A stretch of 64,000 nucleotides of DNA. Origin: DATGLE01 sp035294325. Lineage in GTDB: Bacteria > Chloroflexota > Ktedonobacteria > Ktedonobacterales > Ktedonobacteraceae. Each line of letters opens with the position of its first letter. Position 1 is the first letter of the stretch. Shown one piece after another: positions 23,857 to 32,861 of this stretch. The stretch spans positions 1 to 64,000 of the forward strand of contig DATGLE010000013.1 of assembly GCA_035294325.1 (NCBI GenBank), in the 5' to 3' direction. Under the pieces are notes generated by a model. That model was not told the origin of the DNA, did not search any database, and saw only the letters and a list, made by a program, of their open reading frames with translations. A program made the position numbers and the translations under genes.

Positions 23857-24861
23857 TTAGCCCGGGAAGTGGCAGGCGGCGAAATGGCCTGACTGCTTCT
23901 CTTCTAATGGCGGCGTCACCTCGCGGCAGATGGCCTGGGCCTTCCAGCAGCGCGGGTGGAAGTTGCAGCCGCTGGGGGGATTGACCGGGCTGGGCACATC
24001 GCCTTCGAGAATGATTCGCTTGCGGCGCGCCTCGATCTCCGGATCTGGCACGGGGATCGCCGAGAGCAGCGCCTGGGTATAGGGATGCAGGGGGAGACGG
24101 TAGAGATTTTCGCTATCCGCCAGTTCGACGACGCGTCCCAGATACATCACCGCCACGCGATTACTGATATGTTTCACCACCGAGAGGTTGTGGGCGACGA
24201 ACAGATAGGTGAGGCCGAACTGGCTCTGCAAATCCTGCAAGAGATTGAGCACCTGCGCCTGGATCGATACGTCCAGGGCTGAGACCGGCTCGTCGGCTAC
24301 AACGAACGATGGACGCAGAGCCAGGGCGCGCGCGATGCCGATACGCTGGCGCTGGCCGCCGCTGAACTCGTGCGGGAAACGGTTGATGTAGTAGGGGTTG
24401 ATGCCGACGACTTCAAGTAACTGTGCCACCTGCTCGCGAATTTCTCTGGCGTTGCCGCGATGGAAGTTCTCCAGCGGCTCGGCAACGATCTGACCAACCG
24501 TGTAGCGCGGATCGAGCGAACCATAGGGATCCTGAAAGATCATCTGCATTTCCGCGCGCTTCTTGCGGATCTCATCGGGTGGCAGTTTCGTAAGCTCGAC
24601 CCCGTTCAGCTTGACGCTGCCCGCCGTAGGTTTGATGAGCTGGAGGATGGCGCGCCCCGTTGTCGATTTCCCGCAGCCGCTTTCTCCCACCAGGCCGAGT
24701 GTTTCTCCCCGCTTGATGAAGAGATCGACGCCATCAACCGCCTTCACATTCGCGACGGTGCGGTTCAGCAGACCTCCCTTGATGGGAAAGTGAACCTTCA
24801 AGCCCCTGACATCGATCAGCGTTGTTCCCGTCGTCTCGGGCGTTTGAATTTCTTGTACCAT
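23857..24861 (-). CDS. Oligopeptide ABC transporter ATPase (OppF/DppF-type)
   Basis: A 334-residue ATPase. Walker A is GLVGESGCGKSTTGRAIL, the signature is PHEFSGGQRQRIGIARALAL and Walker B/D-loop is FVVADEPVSALD. The C-terminal oligopeptide domain has RRKRIILEGDVPSPVNPPSG with CNFHPRC, which forms part of the [4Fe-4S]-type or structural Cys motif common to DppD/F. I start at 24861, where GAGAGG precedes the ATG. It pairs with the OppD gene 19 bases upstream. Together they power import through OppB/OppC. Confidence 0.95.
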   Translation of the reverse strand: MVQEIQTPETTGTTLIDVRGLKVHFPIKGGLLNRTVANVKAVDGVDLFIKRGETLGLVGESGCGKSTTGRAILQLIKPTAGSVKLNGVELTKLPPDEIRKKRAEMQMIFQDPYGSLDPRYTVGQIVAEPLENFHRGNAREIREQVAQLLEVVGINPYYINRFPHEFSGGQRQRIGIARALALRPSFVVADEPVSALDVSIQAQVLNLLQDLQSQFGLTYLFVAHNLSVVKHISNRVAVMYLGRVVELADSENLYRLPLHPYTQALLSAIPVPDPEIEARRKRIILEGDVPSPVNPPSGCNFHPRCWKAQAICREVTPPLEEKQSGHFAACHFPG

Positions 24862-24880
24862 AGCTTTCCTCTCCCCTGGG

Positions 24881-25858
24881 TTAGTTTGGATAGAAGCACG
24901 CCACAACCTGCTCCCCACGCCCTACCGGCTTCAGTTGTGGCCGCTCCTGTGTGCAGCGTGGCTGCGCCTTCGGGCACCGTGGGGCGTAGGGGCATCCGGG
25001 AGGGGGATGCAGGAGATCAGGCGGTTGACCGGCGATAGGAGTAAGCCTGGCGTTCCGCTGGTCGTCGAGGCGAGGAATAGACTTCAACAGCCCGACGGTA
25101 TAGGGGTGCGCGGGAGTTTCAAAAATCTGTTTGACCGGGGCCGATTCTACGATATGGCCGGCGTACATCACGTTAATATACTGGCAGGTGCCGGCCACAA
25201 CGCCGAGGTCGTGGGTAATCAGCATCACCGCCGTGCCGAACTCTTGCGAAAGGCCCTTCATCAATTCGAGCACCTGCGCCTGGATGGTTACGTCAAGGGC
25301 CGTGGTTGGCTCATCGGCGATCAGCAGTTGAGGGTTGCAGGCCAGGGCTATTGCGATCATCACACGCTGGCGCATGCCGCCGCTGAACTCGTGTGGATAG
25401 CTTCTGGCGCGCCGTTTAGCATCTGGAATGCGCACCAGGTCAAGCATCTCGACGGCGCGTTTCCATGCCTGGTCCTTGCTCACATCCTTGCGATGGCGCT
25501 TCACGGTCTCGGCGATCTGATAGCCCACCGTGAAAACGGGATTGAGCGAGGTCATGGGATCCTGGAAGATCATCGAAATTTTGCTGCCGCGCAGTTCGGT
25601 CAGCTCTTCGGTGCTCTTCTCCAGAATATTCTCACCGTTAAAGTTGATTTCACCGCCGACGATCTTTCCTGGAGGGCTGGCGACCAGGCGCATCACCGAG
25701 AGGGCCGTAACGCTCTTGCCGCAGCCGCTCTCCCCCACCACTCCCAGCGTCTGACCTTGCTTTATGGTAAACGAAACATCATCGACGGCCTTCACCACAC
25801 CACTACGGGTAAAGAAGTAGGTCTTCAGGTTATTAACTTCCAGCAGGTTTGCTGTCAT
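24881..25858 (-). CDS. Oligopeptide ABC transporter ATPase (OppD/DppD-type)
   Basis: A 325-residue ATPase. Walker A GVVGESGCGKSVTALSVMRL, signature PHEFSGGMRQRVMIAIALAC, Walker B LLIADEPTTALD and H-loop LITHDLGVVAG are intact. The C-terminus CPYAPRCPKAQPRC carries the Cys cluster typical of the family. A 13-bp perfect hairpin (25874-25902) stands just upstream of the start, in the gap after oppC. Confidence 0.95.
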   Translation of the reverse strand: MTANLLEVNNLKTYFFTRSGVVKAVDDVSFTIKQGQTLGVVGESGCGKSVTALSVMRLVASPPGKIVGGEINFNGENILEKSTEELTELRGSKISMIFQDPMTSLNPVFTVGYQIAETVKRHRKDVSKDQAWKRAVEMLDLVRIPDAKRRARSYPHEFSGGMRQRVMIAIALACNPQLLIADEPTTALDVTIQAQVLELMKGLSQEFGTAVMLITHDLGVVAGTCQYINVMYAGHIVESAPVKQIFETPAHPYTVGLLKSIPRLDDQRNARLTPIAGQPPDLLHPPPGCPYAPRCPKAQPRCTQERPQLKPVGRGEQVVACFYPN

Positions 25859-25873
25859 TGCTATTTCTCCGCG

Positions 25874-25902
25874 AGATCAAGTTGCACTTTGCAACTTGAT
25901 CT
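25874..25902. repeat. Perfect intercistronic hairpin oppC-oppD
   Basis: Arms AGATCAAGTTGCA and TGCAACTTGATCT, 3-nt loop CTT. A second weaker palindrome (ATGCAGA/TCTGCAT, 25917-25962) lies next to it. It may stabilise upstream mRNA or tune the ATPase:permease ratio. Confidence 0.85.
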
Positions 25903-25975
25903 GAATTGATATATCATGCAGAAACGCCGCTGGCGCGGCTAGCGCTGCGCGCTCATCTGCATGCAAGGAATATAA

Positions 25976-27085
25976 TTAATCTTTAGAGTGAGGATCGAAC
26001 GCGTCGCGCAGCCCATCGCCCAGGAAGGAGAAGGAGAGCACGATCAGGGCGAGCACGATGGAGGGCAGCAGTACCTCCCAGGGGTGGGTATCGATCATAT
26101 TGGCGGCATCGGAAATCATCAGACCTATGCTCGATCCAGGGGGCTGTACGCCCAGGCCCAGCAGGCTGATGCCGGCCTCGCCAACGATGGTGTTAGCCAT
26201 GTCGAGCGTTGCTACGACAACCACGATGCTGAACAGGTTAGGAATGATGTGGCGCAGGATAATCCTGGGACCACTGGTGCCCGCTGTACGCGCGGCTTCA
26301 ACAAACTGCTGCTCCTTGAGTTGCAAGGTTTGCCCGCGCACATAGCGCGCCATCAACGGCCAGGCCGTAAAGGCGAGCGCCGCCGAAACCAGCAGCAGGC
26401 GCGCGTTGCCATTCGGACCAATGATGGGGATAGCGCTCAAATGATCGTCGGCCCATGTGCCGAAGATGCCGGTGAGAAGAATGACGAAGAGCAAACCAGG
26501 GAAGGCGAACATGATGTCGGTGAAACGGGCCAGAAACTGGTCGATCCAGCCGCCGTAGTAGCCGGCCAGCACACCTATGAGAATGCCCAGGGTAATATCG
26601 ATGACCTCGACCAGAACGGCGACGCTGATAGAGATCAGCAAGCCCTGCATCAGACGAGCCAGGAGGTCGCGCCCCAGCGAATCGGTGCCCAGCCAGTATT
26701 GAGATGAAATGAACTCGTCCTGGCGCTCCAGTTCCTGGTGGAAGGGATTGTGGTAGACCGAGGCGGGCACAACGCCGTTGGTAGCGCTGTTATAGGGAGC
26801 GCCAATATGCTGGTAGATGGGGGGGCCGATGATGGCAAGCAAGACGAAGAAAGCAATCACACCCATGCTGACAACCGCGCGCTTATCACGGAGGAGCCGG
26901 CGCATCGAGTCCTGAAAGGGCGTGGGAGACTTCTGGCCTGGCTTGCGCTCCGCGACCTCGCTGATAGTGGCGGCAACCGCGCTGTCGCTCTGATCCATCA
27001 GCAGAGGATCAGCAGAGAGATTTGGCGCGTCGTTGAACATCACGCCCGGTGTGTTAATTTCTGGATTCTTATCCTTCGTATCCAT
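25976..27085 (-). CDS. Oligopeptide ABC transporter permease (OppC/DppC-type)
   Basis: A 369-residue integral membrane protein. An ~80-residue hydrophilic N-terminus is followed by the first membrane helix VVSMGVIAFFVLLAIIGPPI. The OppC_N to BPD_transp_1 order is intact, and the ATPase-docking EAA loop reads EAARTAGTSGPRIILRHIIP. About six membrane segments are visible. It lies 18 bases downstream of oppB. Confidence 0.94.
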   Translation of the reverse strand: MDTKDKNPEINTPGVMFNDAPNLSADPLLMDQSDSAVAATISEVAERKPGQKSPTPFQDSMRRLLRDKRAVVSMGVIAFFVLLAIIGPPIYQHIGAPYNSATNGVVPASVYHNPFHQELERQDEFISSQYWLGTDSLGRDLLARLMQGLLISISVAVLVEVIDITLGILIGVLAGYYGGWIDQFLARFTDIMFAFPGLLFVILLTGIFGTWADDHLSAIPIIGPNGNARLLLVSAALAFTAWPLMARYVRGQTLQLKEQQFVEAARTAGTSGPRIILRHIIPNLFSIVVVVATLDMANTIVGEAGISLLGLGVQPPGSSIGLMISDAANMIDTHPWEVLLPSIVLALIVLSFSFLGDGLRDAFDPHSKD

Positions 27086-27103
27086 CTGGTATCTCCCTGC
27101 TGG

Positions 27104-28060
27104 CTAAAGCTTGATGCGCGGATCAACAACCGTGTAAAGAAGGTCAGAGATCAGATTGCCGATGACGACCGCGACGGCGAGCATCACTGTCGTGGCCTGG
27201 ATTACCGGGTAATCACGGGAGTTTACAGAGGTAATCGTGATCTGAGCAATGCCGGGGATATTGAAGATCTGCTCAATAAAAAAAGAGCCGGTGACGAGAA
27301 AACCTATGGCAACACCGAGGATCGTCACCAGCGGGATCATCGCGTTGCGCAGTGCGTGACGATAAATTACTACCCGCTCGATCAGACCTTTTGCCCTGGC
27401 CGTGCGCACATAATCCTGGCGCAGCACTTCGAGCATGCTGGTGCGAGCCAGGCGCGCGATATAGGCCATGCCTCCGACGGTAAAGACCAGGATGGGAGCG
27501 AGCTTGTATTGAATATCGCTCCACGAATACTGCCAGGGGTTGCCCCAGCCGGAAACCGGCCAGCTTCCGCCAGTGTGCTGGTCGAGCCATACGAGTACAA
27601 CCTGCACAAAAACGCACAGCACAAAAACGGGTATGGCATAGAAGAAAAGCGCCACACCCATATTCAAGGTATCGATCCAGGTGCTGGCCTTGAGGGCCGA
27701 GATGATGCCCAGCGGCACTCCGATGAGAATTTGAATCAAAAGGGCCCACATGCCCAGTTCAATCGAAATGGGCGCGCCGCCCTTGAGGATATCCCAGACT
27801 GAACGATCTTGCTGCGCGAAGGAAAGCCCGAAGTCGAAGTGGAGCAGGCGTACCAGGAAATTGTAGTACTGTTGATACCAGGGGAGGTCCAGACCATACG
27901 CATGTTTGAGTTGTACATAGAGCCTGGGATCGAAATGCTGGCCCAGCAAATTACGTATCGGATCTCCTGGTGCAAAATACCCCATGATGAAGGTGATAAA
28001 GGTGACGCCAATGACGACAAATACGAGGCCCACCATCCTTTTGATCAGAAACTGTATCAT
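27104..28060 (-). CDS. Oligopeptide ABC transporter permease (OppB/DppB-type)
   Basis: A 318-residue permease. I start at 28060, where MIQFLIKRMVGLVFVVIGVT begins the conserved first helix; the frame runs on to 28135 but the extension is not membrane-like. The EAA loop is DYVRTARAKGLIERVVIYRH, followed by ALRNAMIPLVTILG. Six helices are predicted. It is the first gene of the oppBCDF run, and a strong promoter lies about 200 bases upstream. Confidence 0.94.
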   Translation of the reverse strand: MIQFLIKRMVGLVFVVIGVTFITFIMGYFAPGDPIRNLLGQHFDPRLYVQLKHAYGLDLPWYQQYYNFLVRLLHFDFGLSFAQQDRSVWDILKGGAPISIELGMWALLIQILIGVPLGIISALKASTWIDTLNMGVALFFYAIPVFVLCVFVQVVLVWLDQHTGGSWPVSGWGNPWQYSWSDIQYKLAPILVFTVGGMAYIARLARTSMLEVLRQDYVRTARAKGLIERVVIYRHALRNAMIPLVTILGVAIGFLVTGSFFIEQIFNIPGIAQITITSVNSRDYPVIQATTVMLAVAVVIGNLISDLLYTVVDPRIKL

Positions 28061-28261
28061 TATGAACTGTACCCCCTGTGGCTTGTTTGCGAGGCTACAA
28101 TCTGGTGTGGAGACTTTAATGCCACCCGCCTCCACGTGAAATGCCTGATATGCTCGTGGATGTCACGGGCTTGCGAGGCACTTATCTACGATATGGCACT
28201 TATACATAGATAGACCTCATTATTATGAGTAAATAAACATGACAGTAGCGGGCTTTCATAT

Positions 28262-28290
28262 ATTCTATGTGACGCTGCCTGCATTGTCAA
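28262..28290 (-). promoter_or_regulatory. Strong promoter for oppBCDF
   Basis: On the minus strand, TTGACA (28285-28290), a 17-bp spacer and TAGAAT (28262-28267). The 5' leader to oppB is about 195 bases, long enough for regulation, but I see no known riboswitch. Confidence 0.78.
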
Positions 28291-28380
28291 GCTTACTTAC
28301 ATGGCCCTCCATTACTATTTTTACGTTTCCGGGTAACGCTAATCTCACGCATTGTCACCTTTCTTATTCCCGACTCCCTT

Positions 28381-28401
28381 GCTCGCGCCTGCGGCGCTCG
28401 C
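28381..28401. repeat. GAGCGCCGCAGGCGC module
   Basis: GCTCGCGCCTGCGGCGCTCGC, the inverse orientation of the fixed module, located two bases from the stop of the second binding-protein gene. Confidence 0.85.
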
Positions 28402-28402
28402 A

Positions 28403-30106
28403 TCAGGAGGGCGCTGGCTGCACACGATAGATGGCGGCCCAGTCATCGGGCGGAATCAGGCCCATGCTGTTGTTGCTGATGCCGGTGATAGAGGGTGAGC
28501 GCAGGAAAATGGCCGTCTCCTGCTCAACCGGCAGCCAGGCAACGTCGTTCACAAGCTGCTGCTCGGCCTGCTGGTAGCTCTGAATACGTGCACGCGCCTG
28601 CGGGTTTGTGTCGGCGGCCTCCAATGCCTGCTGGGTCGCCTGCTGCTGCGCCGCGTCGCTGCTCGTGTTCTGACCATAGTTCATATTATTATTTGGCGAT
28701 CCGTTGTCGAACTGGCGCGTCAGCCAGTCCTGGGGATCGGGATATTCAGCGATCCAGGCGAGGCCCCAGAACTGCAATCCCTGCGCATTATTGGTCGCCG
28801 CCGTCACTTTGTCGAGCAGGGTATTGTAGTCAACCGCGTCGGTTTTCACTGTGACGTGCAGTACCTTTTGCCACATACCGGTGAGCGCAGTCACTTCCTG
28901 CGTGAGATCGGGCACATTCACCGCATAGGTCAGGGTGATTGCTGGCATCTGTGCGACGCTCGTCCATCCCTCCTCTTGCAGCCCCAGCCTGAGAAGCGCC
29001 TGCGCCCTTGCGGGATTGCCCCGCAAGCTCCGCGTGCCATCAGGGCCGGTGAGCCGCGGATTGTAGCCCGGCATTCCCTGCGGCACGATGTGGTTGGTGG
29101 GCAGCACGGCGCCTTTCCAGACGTTGTGGGCGAGCGCGACCTTATCGACGGCCAGCGCGAACGCCTGGCGGATATGGATATTGTCGAAGGGCTTTACAAG
29201 GTAATTCATCGTATAGTAATTGATCCACAACTGCGGCACCTGGAAGAAATCGCTGCGCTTGCTGACGCTGCTATATGCGGATAGTGGAATGCCCGTCATA
29301 TCTACCCTGCCGCTCTGATACGCCTGGTATGCCTCGTTGGCCGAGGGGTAGAAGGCAAACGTCACCTTCTGGAGCTGCGGTTTCGCCTGGTAATAGTGAG
29401 GATCGGGCACAAAGGTGATAGCCTGACGATGGGCATACTGGGCGACCTTGAAGGGTCCGGCGCCGCCGCCCTCGGTCAGATGATCGGTCCATGTGTCGTT
29501 GCTGTATTTGTCGATGAGGCTCCTCTCTACGACATAGGAGCAGGGCGAGGTGAGCATCGCCAGAAAATACGCGGCTCGCTCCTTCGTCTTGATGACCAGC
29601 GTCGAAGGATCGGGCGTCAGGATGCTATCACCGATCAGGGTGGAGATCTTGCCCGCGAGCAGTTTGTCGGCGTCTTTGATCAGACCGAGGTAGATGGGCG
29701 CCACCGTCGATTGCGTGGCGGGCTGGAGCGCGCGGTCAATGCTGTAGGCGACATCGGTGGCGGTCAGTGCCTTGCCGTCACTAAAGGCCAGGTGCGGCCT
29801 GAGATGAAAGGTCCAGGTAAGACCATCCTGGCTCTCATCCCACGAGGACGCCAGTTGCGGGTAGACCTGGAGCTGATCGTTGAGTTGTACCAGTCCGGTA
29901 AAAATCATCTGAATGGCATTGATCGAAGCGTTATCCTGGGCGAGAGCGGGATCGAGCGTCGTGAAGTCGGTGACGCCGACCTCGGCAACGGTATAGGTCT
30001 GTTTGTTAAGCGGGGCTTTGACCATCTTCACCGGCTGGTTGTTGTTAAAGATGTTACATGAAGTGATTAATAAGGCGAATACGCATAAAAGGGGTGGCAA
30101 GAGCAT
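28403..30106 (-). CDS. Second peptide ABC transporter substrate-binding lipoprotein
   Basis: A 567-residue SBP family 5 protein. I start at 30106, so that LLPPLLCVFALLITSC forms a short lipoprotein signal with Cys 17; the open frame extends to 30235 through a hairpin and looks non-coding. Family motifs are FTTLDPALAQDNASINAIQM, GLTWTFHLRPHLAFSDGKAL, DVAYSIDRALQPA and FDNIHIRQAFALAVDKVALA. It is clearly paralogous to the protein at 21722. Two binding proteins around one oppBCDF suggests two substrate ranges for one permease. Confidence 0.9.
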   Translation of the reverse strand: MLLPPLLCVFALLITSCNIFNNNQPVKMVKAPLNKQTYTVAEVGVTDFTTLDPALAQDNASINAIQMIFTGLVQLNDQLQVYPQLASSWDESQDGLTWTFHLRPHLAFSDGKALTATDVAYSIDRALQPATQSTVAPIYLGLIKDADKLLAGKISTLIGDSILTPDPSTLVIKTKERAAYFLAMLTSPCSYVVERSLIDKYSNDTWTDHLTEGGGAGPFKVAQYAHRQAITFVPDPHYYQAKPQLQKVTFAFYPSANEAYQAYQSGRVDMTGIPLSAYSSVSKRSDFFQVPQLWINYYTMNYLVKPFDNIHIRQAFALAVDKVALAHNVWKGAVLPTNHIVPQGMPGYNPRLTGPDGTRSLRGNPARAQALLRLGLQEEGWTSVAQMPAITLTYAVNVPDLTQEVTALTGMWQKVLHVTVKTDAVDYNTLLDKVTAATNNAQGLQFWGLAWIAEYPDPQDWLTRQFDNGSPNNNMNYGQNTSSDAAQQQATQQALEAADTNPQARARIQSYQQAEQQLVNDVAWLPVEQETAIFLRSPSITGISNNSMGLIPPDDWAAIYRVQPAPS

Positions 30107-30151
30107 CTTCGGGTAGCGATTTTGGGGTGGATAAGAAGGCGCTCTGCAAGG

Positions 30152-30208
30152 AAGACGGGGGCAAGCCCCATCCCTACATTTTGTAGAGGCGGGGCCTGCC
30201 CCCGTCTT
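30152..30208. repeat. REP-like imperfect hairpin
   Basis: Arms AAGACGGGGGCAAGCCCC and GGGGCCTGCCCCCGTCTT with an inner CTACA/TGTAG stem. The shape matches the 54632-54710 repeat (outer GAC-rich arm, inner CTACA). Confidence 0.75.
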
Positions 30209-30257
30209 ATCCCCCATCCCTGTCTTTCCTCTCATCTGCTCTGTTTCCTGTATCCCT

Positions 30258-31718
30258 CTATAGCTGTGAGATCAGATCATCCTGCTTGCCGAAGATAGCG
30301 GCGCGCAGCGCGACCTGCAAGAAGCTCTCGATGCTGGTATCGGCCAGAGAGGGAGGCCAGGCGCGATATTCTTCGCCCGCTGCCTGCACGATTTGCAGAG
30401 CGTGTCCCTGGTCTGCGCTGCTGTCGGCGCGGGCCGCGATGATCCCGATGGCGCCGAAGAGCGCCCGAGGATCGTGTCCGAGGCGCAGGTAGCGGCGCGC
30501 GGTGACAGAGGCGCCCGCGAGATCGTGCGCTGCCAGCTGGTCGCGGAGCGTCGCAAGCTGGGATGCAGCGATCAGGCCACCGCCGCCCATAGGTGAGGGC
30601 ATGCGTGCGGGCTGCGCTGTCTGATGGGCTGCTATCTCCTTGTGAAGCGCGTTGACGTAGGCGGCGGAGGTAAAGAGCAGGGGCAGCACCAGGACATCCT
30701 CTCGCGTCTGCTCGAAGACCAGGCGGACCGCTGCCGAGAAGAGCAGGCCATGCGCGGTGCGTATGAAGCGTTCGTGATCGTCGTCGTCGATCATCTGCAT
30801 GATATCGGCGGCGGAGAGCGCGATGACGGAGCCGACGGCGCGGGCAGAAGCTCCGCCCGTCATCAGAGCATCGTAGACCGCCTGGCAGATCCGCGGCGTA
30901 TCGGCATCGCTGAGGATCACGCGCCGCAGGGGAAGCGCGTTCTCATTTTTCGGCGCCGATAAGCGCGTTCTCAGGCTGCTGAGGTTATGCGCCGGATCGT
31001 TCGCGAAATTGCGTACCGCGTCTACCCAGTCCGGCTCGTTGGCATCGGGGCGCAGGGGGAGATGGGGCGCGAGCCAGTGAATAATGTTGGGGGCGCGATC
31101 CCCCCATTCTACGGTATCCAATAACTGGTAACCACGCACCGCGAAGATCAGAGGGTGGCCGGCGTCCTGGAACGTGGTGGCGAGCGCCTCATACGGGCGC
31201 ACCTGCATGGTCCGGTAGTCGGCTCCCGTTCCGTAGAGGCCGAAAAGCAGGCGTTCGGCCAGCAGCGCATCGTTGTTGAAAACGGCTTCGTACATCTTAT
31301 CGTTGACGGTCTTGCCCTGCGGCAGAGCGCTGGGATAGAAGGGATCAGGGTAGTTCGGCTGAACGCCATGCCCGGCTTTAACGGCGGGAGCGGCAATAAT
31401 CAACGCCTGCGCTAAGAGCGGCAGGGCGAGTTCGTATTCCCGCTCGCTGGCGACATCCGGCGGCAGAGGCAGCCAGTGCAGCAGGCGGCAGAGCATCGCG
31501 GCTGCGGTGAGCGTGATAATCACATGCCCGTCGGGATCGCCGTGCGCCGCGATCATACCCACGCGTCCGATAATGACACTTGCCGCCTCGCTCGCGTCAA
31601 CGTGTTCGTCCTTCTGTAGCAAATATGTACGAGCGGCGTCGATGATGTCTTGATGATTGCCCTTGACAAGTGTATCGATAAGGTGTGAGAGGTCAACCCT
31701 CATTTCTACTGATGCCAT
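30258..31718 (-). CDS. Unrecognised alpha-helical protein
   Basis: A 486-residue protein I do not recognise. It has no signal peptide or membrane helix. It is Ala/Leu-rich and probably all-helical, with recurring helix pairs such as ALPLLAQALIIAAPAVKAGH and VLVLPLLFTSAAYVNALH. There is a conserved-looking block FNNDALLAERLLFGLYGTGA and an acidic MIDDDDHERF. A helical scaffold similar to parts of Rieske-linked helical proteins in other soil bacteria is possible but not shown. The start follows CAGGAG. It is the last of three co-directional genes with the 31901 protein and the TPR protein. Confidence 0.6.
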   Translation of the reverse strand: MASVEMRVDLSHLIDTLVKGNHQDIIDAARTYLLQKDEHVDASEAASVIIGRVGMIAAHGDPDGHVIITLTAAAMLCRLLHWLPLPPDVASEREYELALPLLAQALIIAAPAVKAGHGVQPNYPDPFYPSALPQGKTVNDKMYEAVFNNDALLAERLLFGLYGTGADYRTMQVRPYEALATTFQDAGHPLIFAVRGYQLLDTVEWGDRAPNIIHWLAPHLPLRPDANEPDWVDAVRNFANDPAHNLSSLRTRLSAPKNENALPLRRVILSDADTPRICQAVYDALMTGGASARAVGSVIALSAADIMQMIDDDDHERFIRTAHGLLFSAAVRLVFEQTREDVLVLPLLFTSAAYVNALHKEIAAHQTAQPARMPSPMGGGGLIAASQLATLRDQLAAHDLAGASVTARRYLRLGHDPRALFGAIGIIAARADSSADQGHALQIVQAAGEEYRAWPPSLADTSIESFLQVALRAAIFGKQDDLISQL

Positions 31719-31789
31719 ATAATAAGCTCCTGACGTAATTACATTTATTTAATGCCATGTGCAAGATGATGCTTACCGCTGCGCGGTTC

Positions 31790-31851
31790 GCCGGGAGATG
31801 AAGTCTGCGGGCAGGCGCCGCAGGCTCGGCCCGCAGACTTCATCTCCCGGC
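31790..31851. repeat. Long hairpin, 23-bp perfect arms
   Basis: Perfect 23-bp arms (starting GCCGGGAGATGAAGTC) enclose a 16-nt loop that contains GCGCCGCAGGC, so here the fixed module forms the loop. It lies between two co-directional minus-strand genes. Confidence 0.9.
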
Positions 31852-31900
31852 TGGTGTGCCGCAGGGGCACAAAAACGTACACATCGGGTTATTGATTTTA

Positions 31901-32674
31901 TCAATGCTGATCCTGTAATTCGCGAATGGCGCGTTCAATGCCGGGGATATCGGCATATTCTTCATCGAGCAACTTGAAGGCGCGGCTCAGGTAGAGTTCC
32001 GCGAGTCGTGCCCCGCGCTCATCGGGGTTAGTCGCGGCTGTAACCAGTTCCGCGCCGCGATATTTCTGAGCCAGCATGCCGGCGATGCGCTGCATGCGCC
32101 GCTTCGTATCATTCAGCAGCGATGTGTCGCGTCCTTCCAGGGCATAGCGCGCGACGCCCACCAGCTTGCCCAGTTCCGCCAGCTTCTGCCGGTCCGGCAT
32201 TGCCTGGAGCAGCAGTTCTTCGGCATCCAGATCATCCAGGGATGCAGCCTCTGACGTGGTGGAGGCCGGAATCTGCTCGAAGCTGGCTTTGTAGGTCGCG
32301 TAGAGCTGTGCGTATTCCTGGCTGCCCATGACCGCCGTCTGCATGCGCGTCATTTCATCTCTTGAGCTGAGCGGTCCGATATCGCAGAGGTCATCGTCGC
32401 GCCGTTCCGCCAGCATTTCCAGGTATTCCAGGCTGTTCGCCTCCTCCAGCATCGGTGGAATTGGCATCCCCGCCACGCTGGTCACATCTTGCAACTCTTC
32501 GGTAGGAATTTGCGCTGCGAGCAGAGGAGAAAGATACTTTGCCAGCGACATCGGTATCGGCGGCACTACGCAGTAGGTGCAGTACACGACGCGCGGATCG
32601 CTGCTGCTGCGGGCTATAAAAATGGCATGTCCCCTTGGCGCCTGTGGATTACCTCGTAAGAAACGCAGAGCCAT
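31901..32674 (-). CDS. Unrecognised protein with charged helical C-terminus
   Basis: A 257-residue protein without recognised family. The N-terminal 60 residues (RFLRGNPQAPRGHAIFIARS, then VVYCTYCVVPPIPMSLAKYL) include a CTYC pair. The remainder is acidic and helical, with LDDLDAEELLLQAMPDRQKL and a terminal ERAIRELQDQH. No signal peptide or membrane helix is present. Its position between an unknown helical protein and a TPR protein suggests a shared complex, but that is inference only. Confidence 0.6.
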   Translation of the reverse strand: MALRFLRGNPQAPRGHAIFIARSSSDPRVVYCTYCVVPPIPMSLAKYLSPLLAAQIPTEELQDVTSVAGMPIPPMLEEANSLEYLEMLAERRDDDLCDIGPLSSRDEMTRMQTAVMGSQEYAQLYATYKASFEQIPASTTSEAASLDDLDAEELLLQAMPDRQKLAELGKLVGVARYALEGRDTSLLNDTKRRMQRIAGMLAQKYRGAELVTAATNPDERGARLAELYLSRAFKLLDEEYADIPGIERAIRELQDQH

Positions 32675-32757
32675 AACTCGAATCCCTCCTCCTGTTTACA
32701 ATCATAAGCCAGAAAGTCCCTCTATTTCAAGCAGTCGTCACCATTCAGGTCCCCTTG

Positions 32758-32861
32758 CCGCCTGCGGCGGCTGTTCGGTAGTGGTGGTGCGGTTGGGGCG
32801 AACGCAGCTCGCCCTAACCGCACCACCACTACTGCCTGCTCAGCGCCGCGGCGCTGAGCAG
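32758..32861. repeat. Triple hairpin cluster
   Basis: Three palindromes in a row: GCCGCC-TGC-GGCGGC (32758-32772), a 24-bp-arm hairpin (32778-32832, one mismatch, 7-nt loop) and a loopless perfect 26-bp palindrome (32836-32861) touching the stop of the TPR gene. This repeats the three-part design of 1281-1382. Confidence 0.9.

Noticed and set aside
30107..30235. A 43-residue N-terminal extension of the second binding protein
   Set aside because: It crosses a hairpin (30152-30208) and would place the lipoprotein signal inside the chain.
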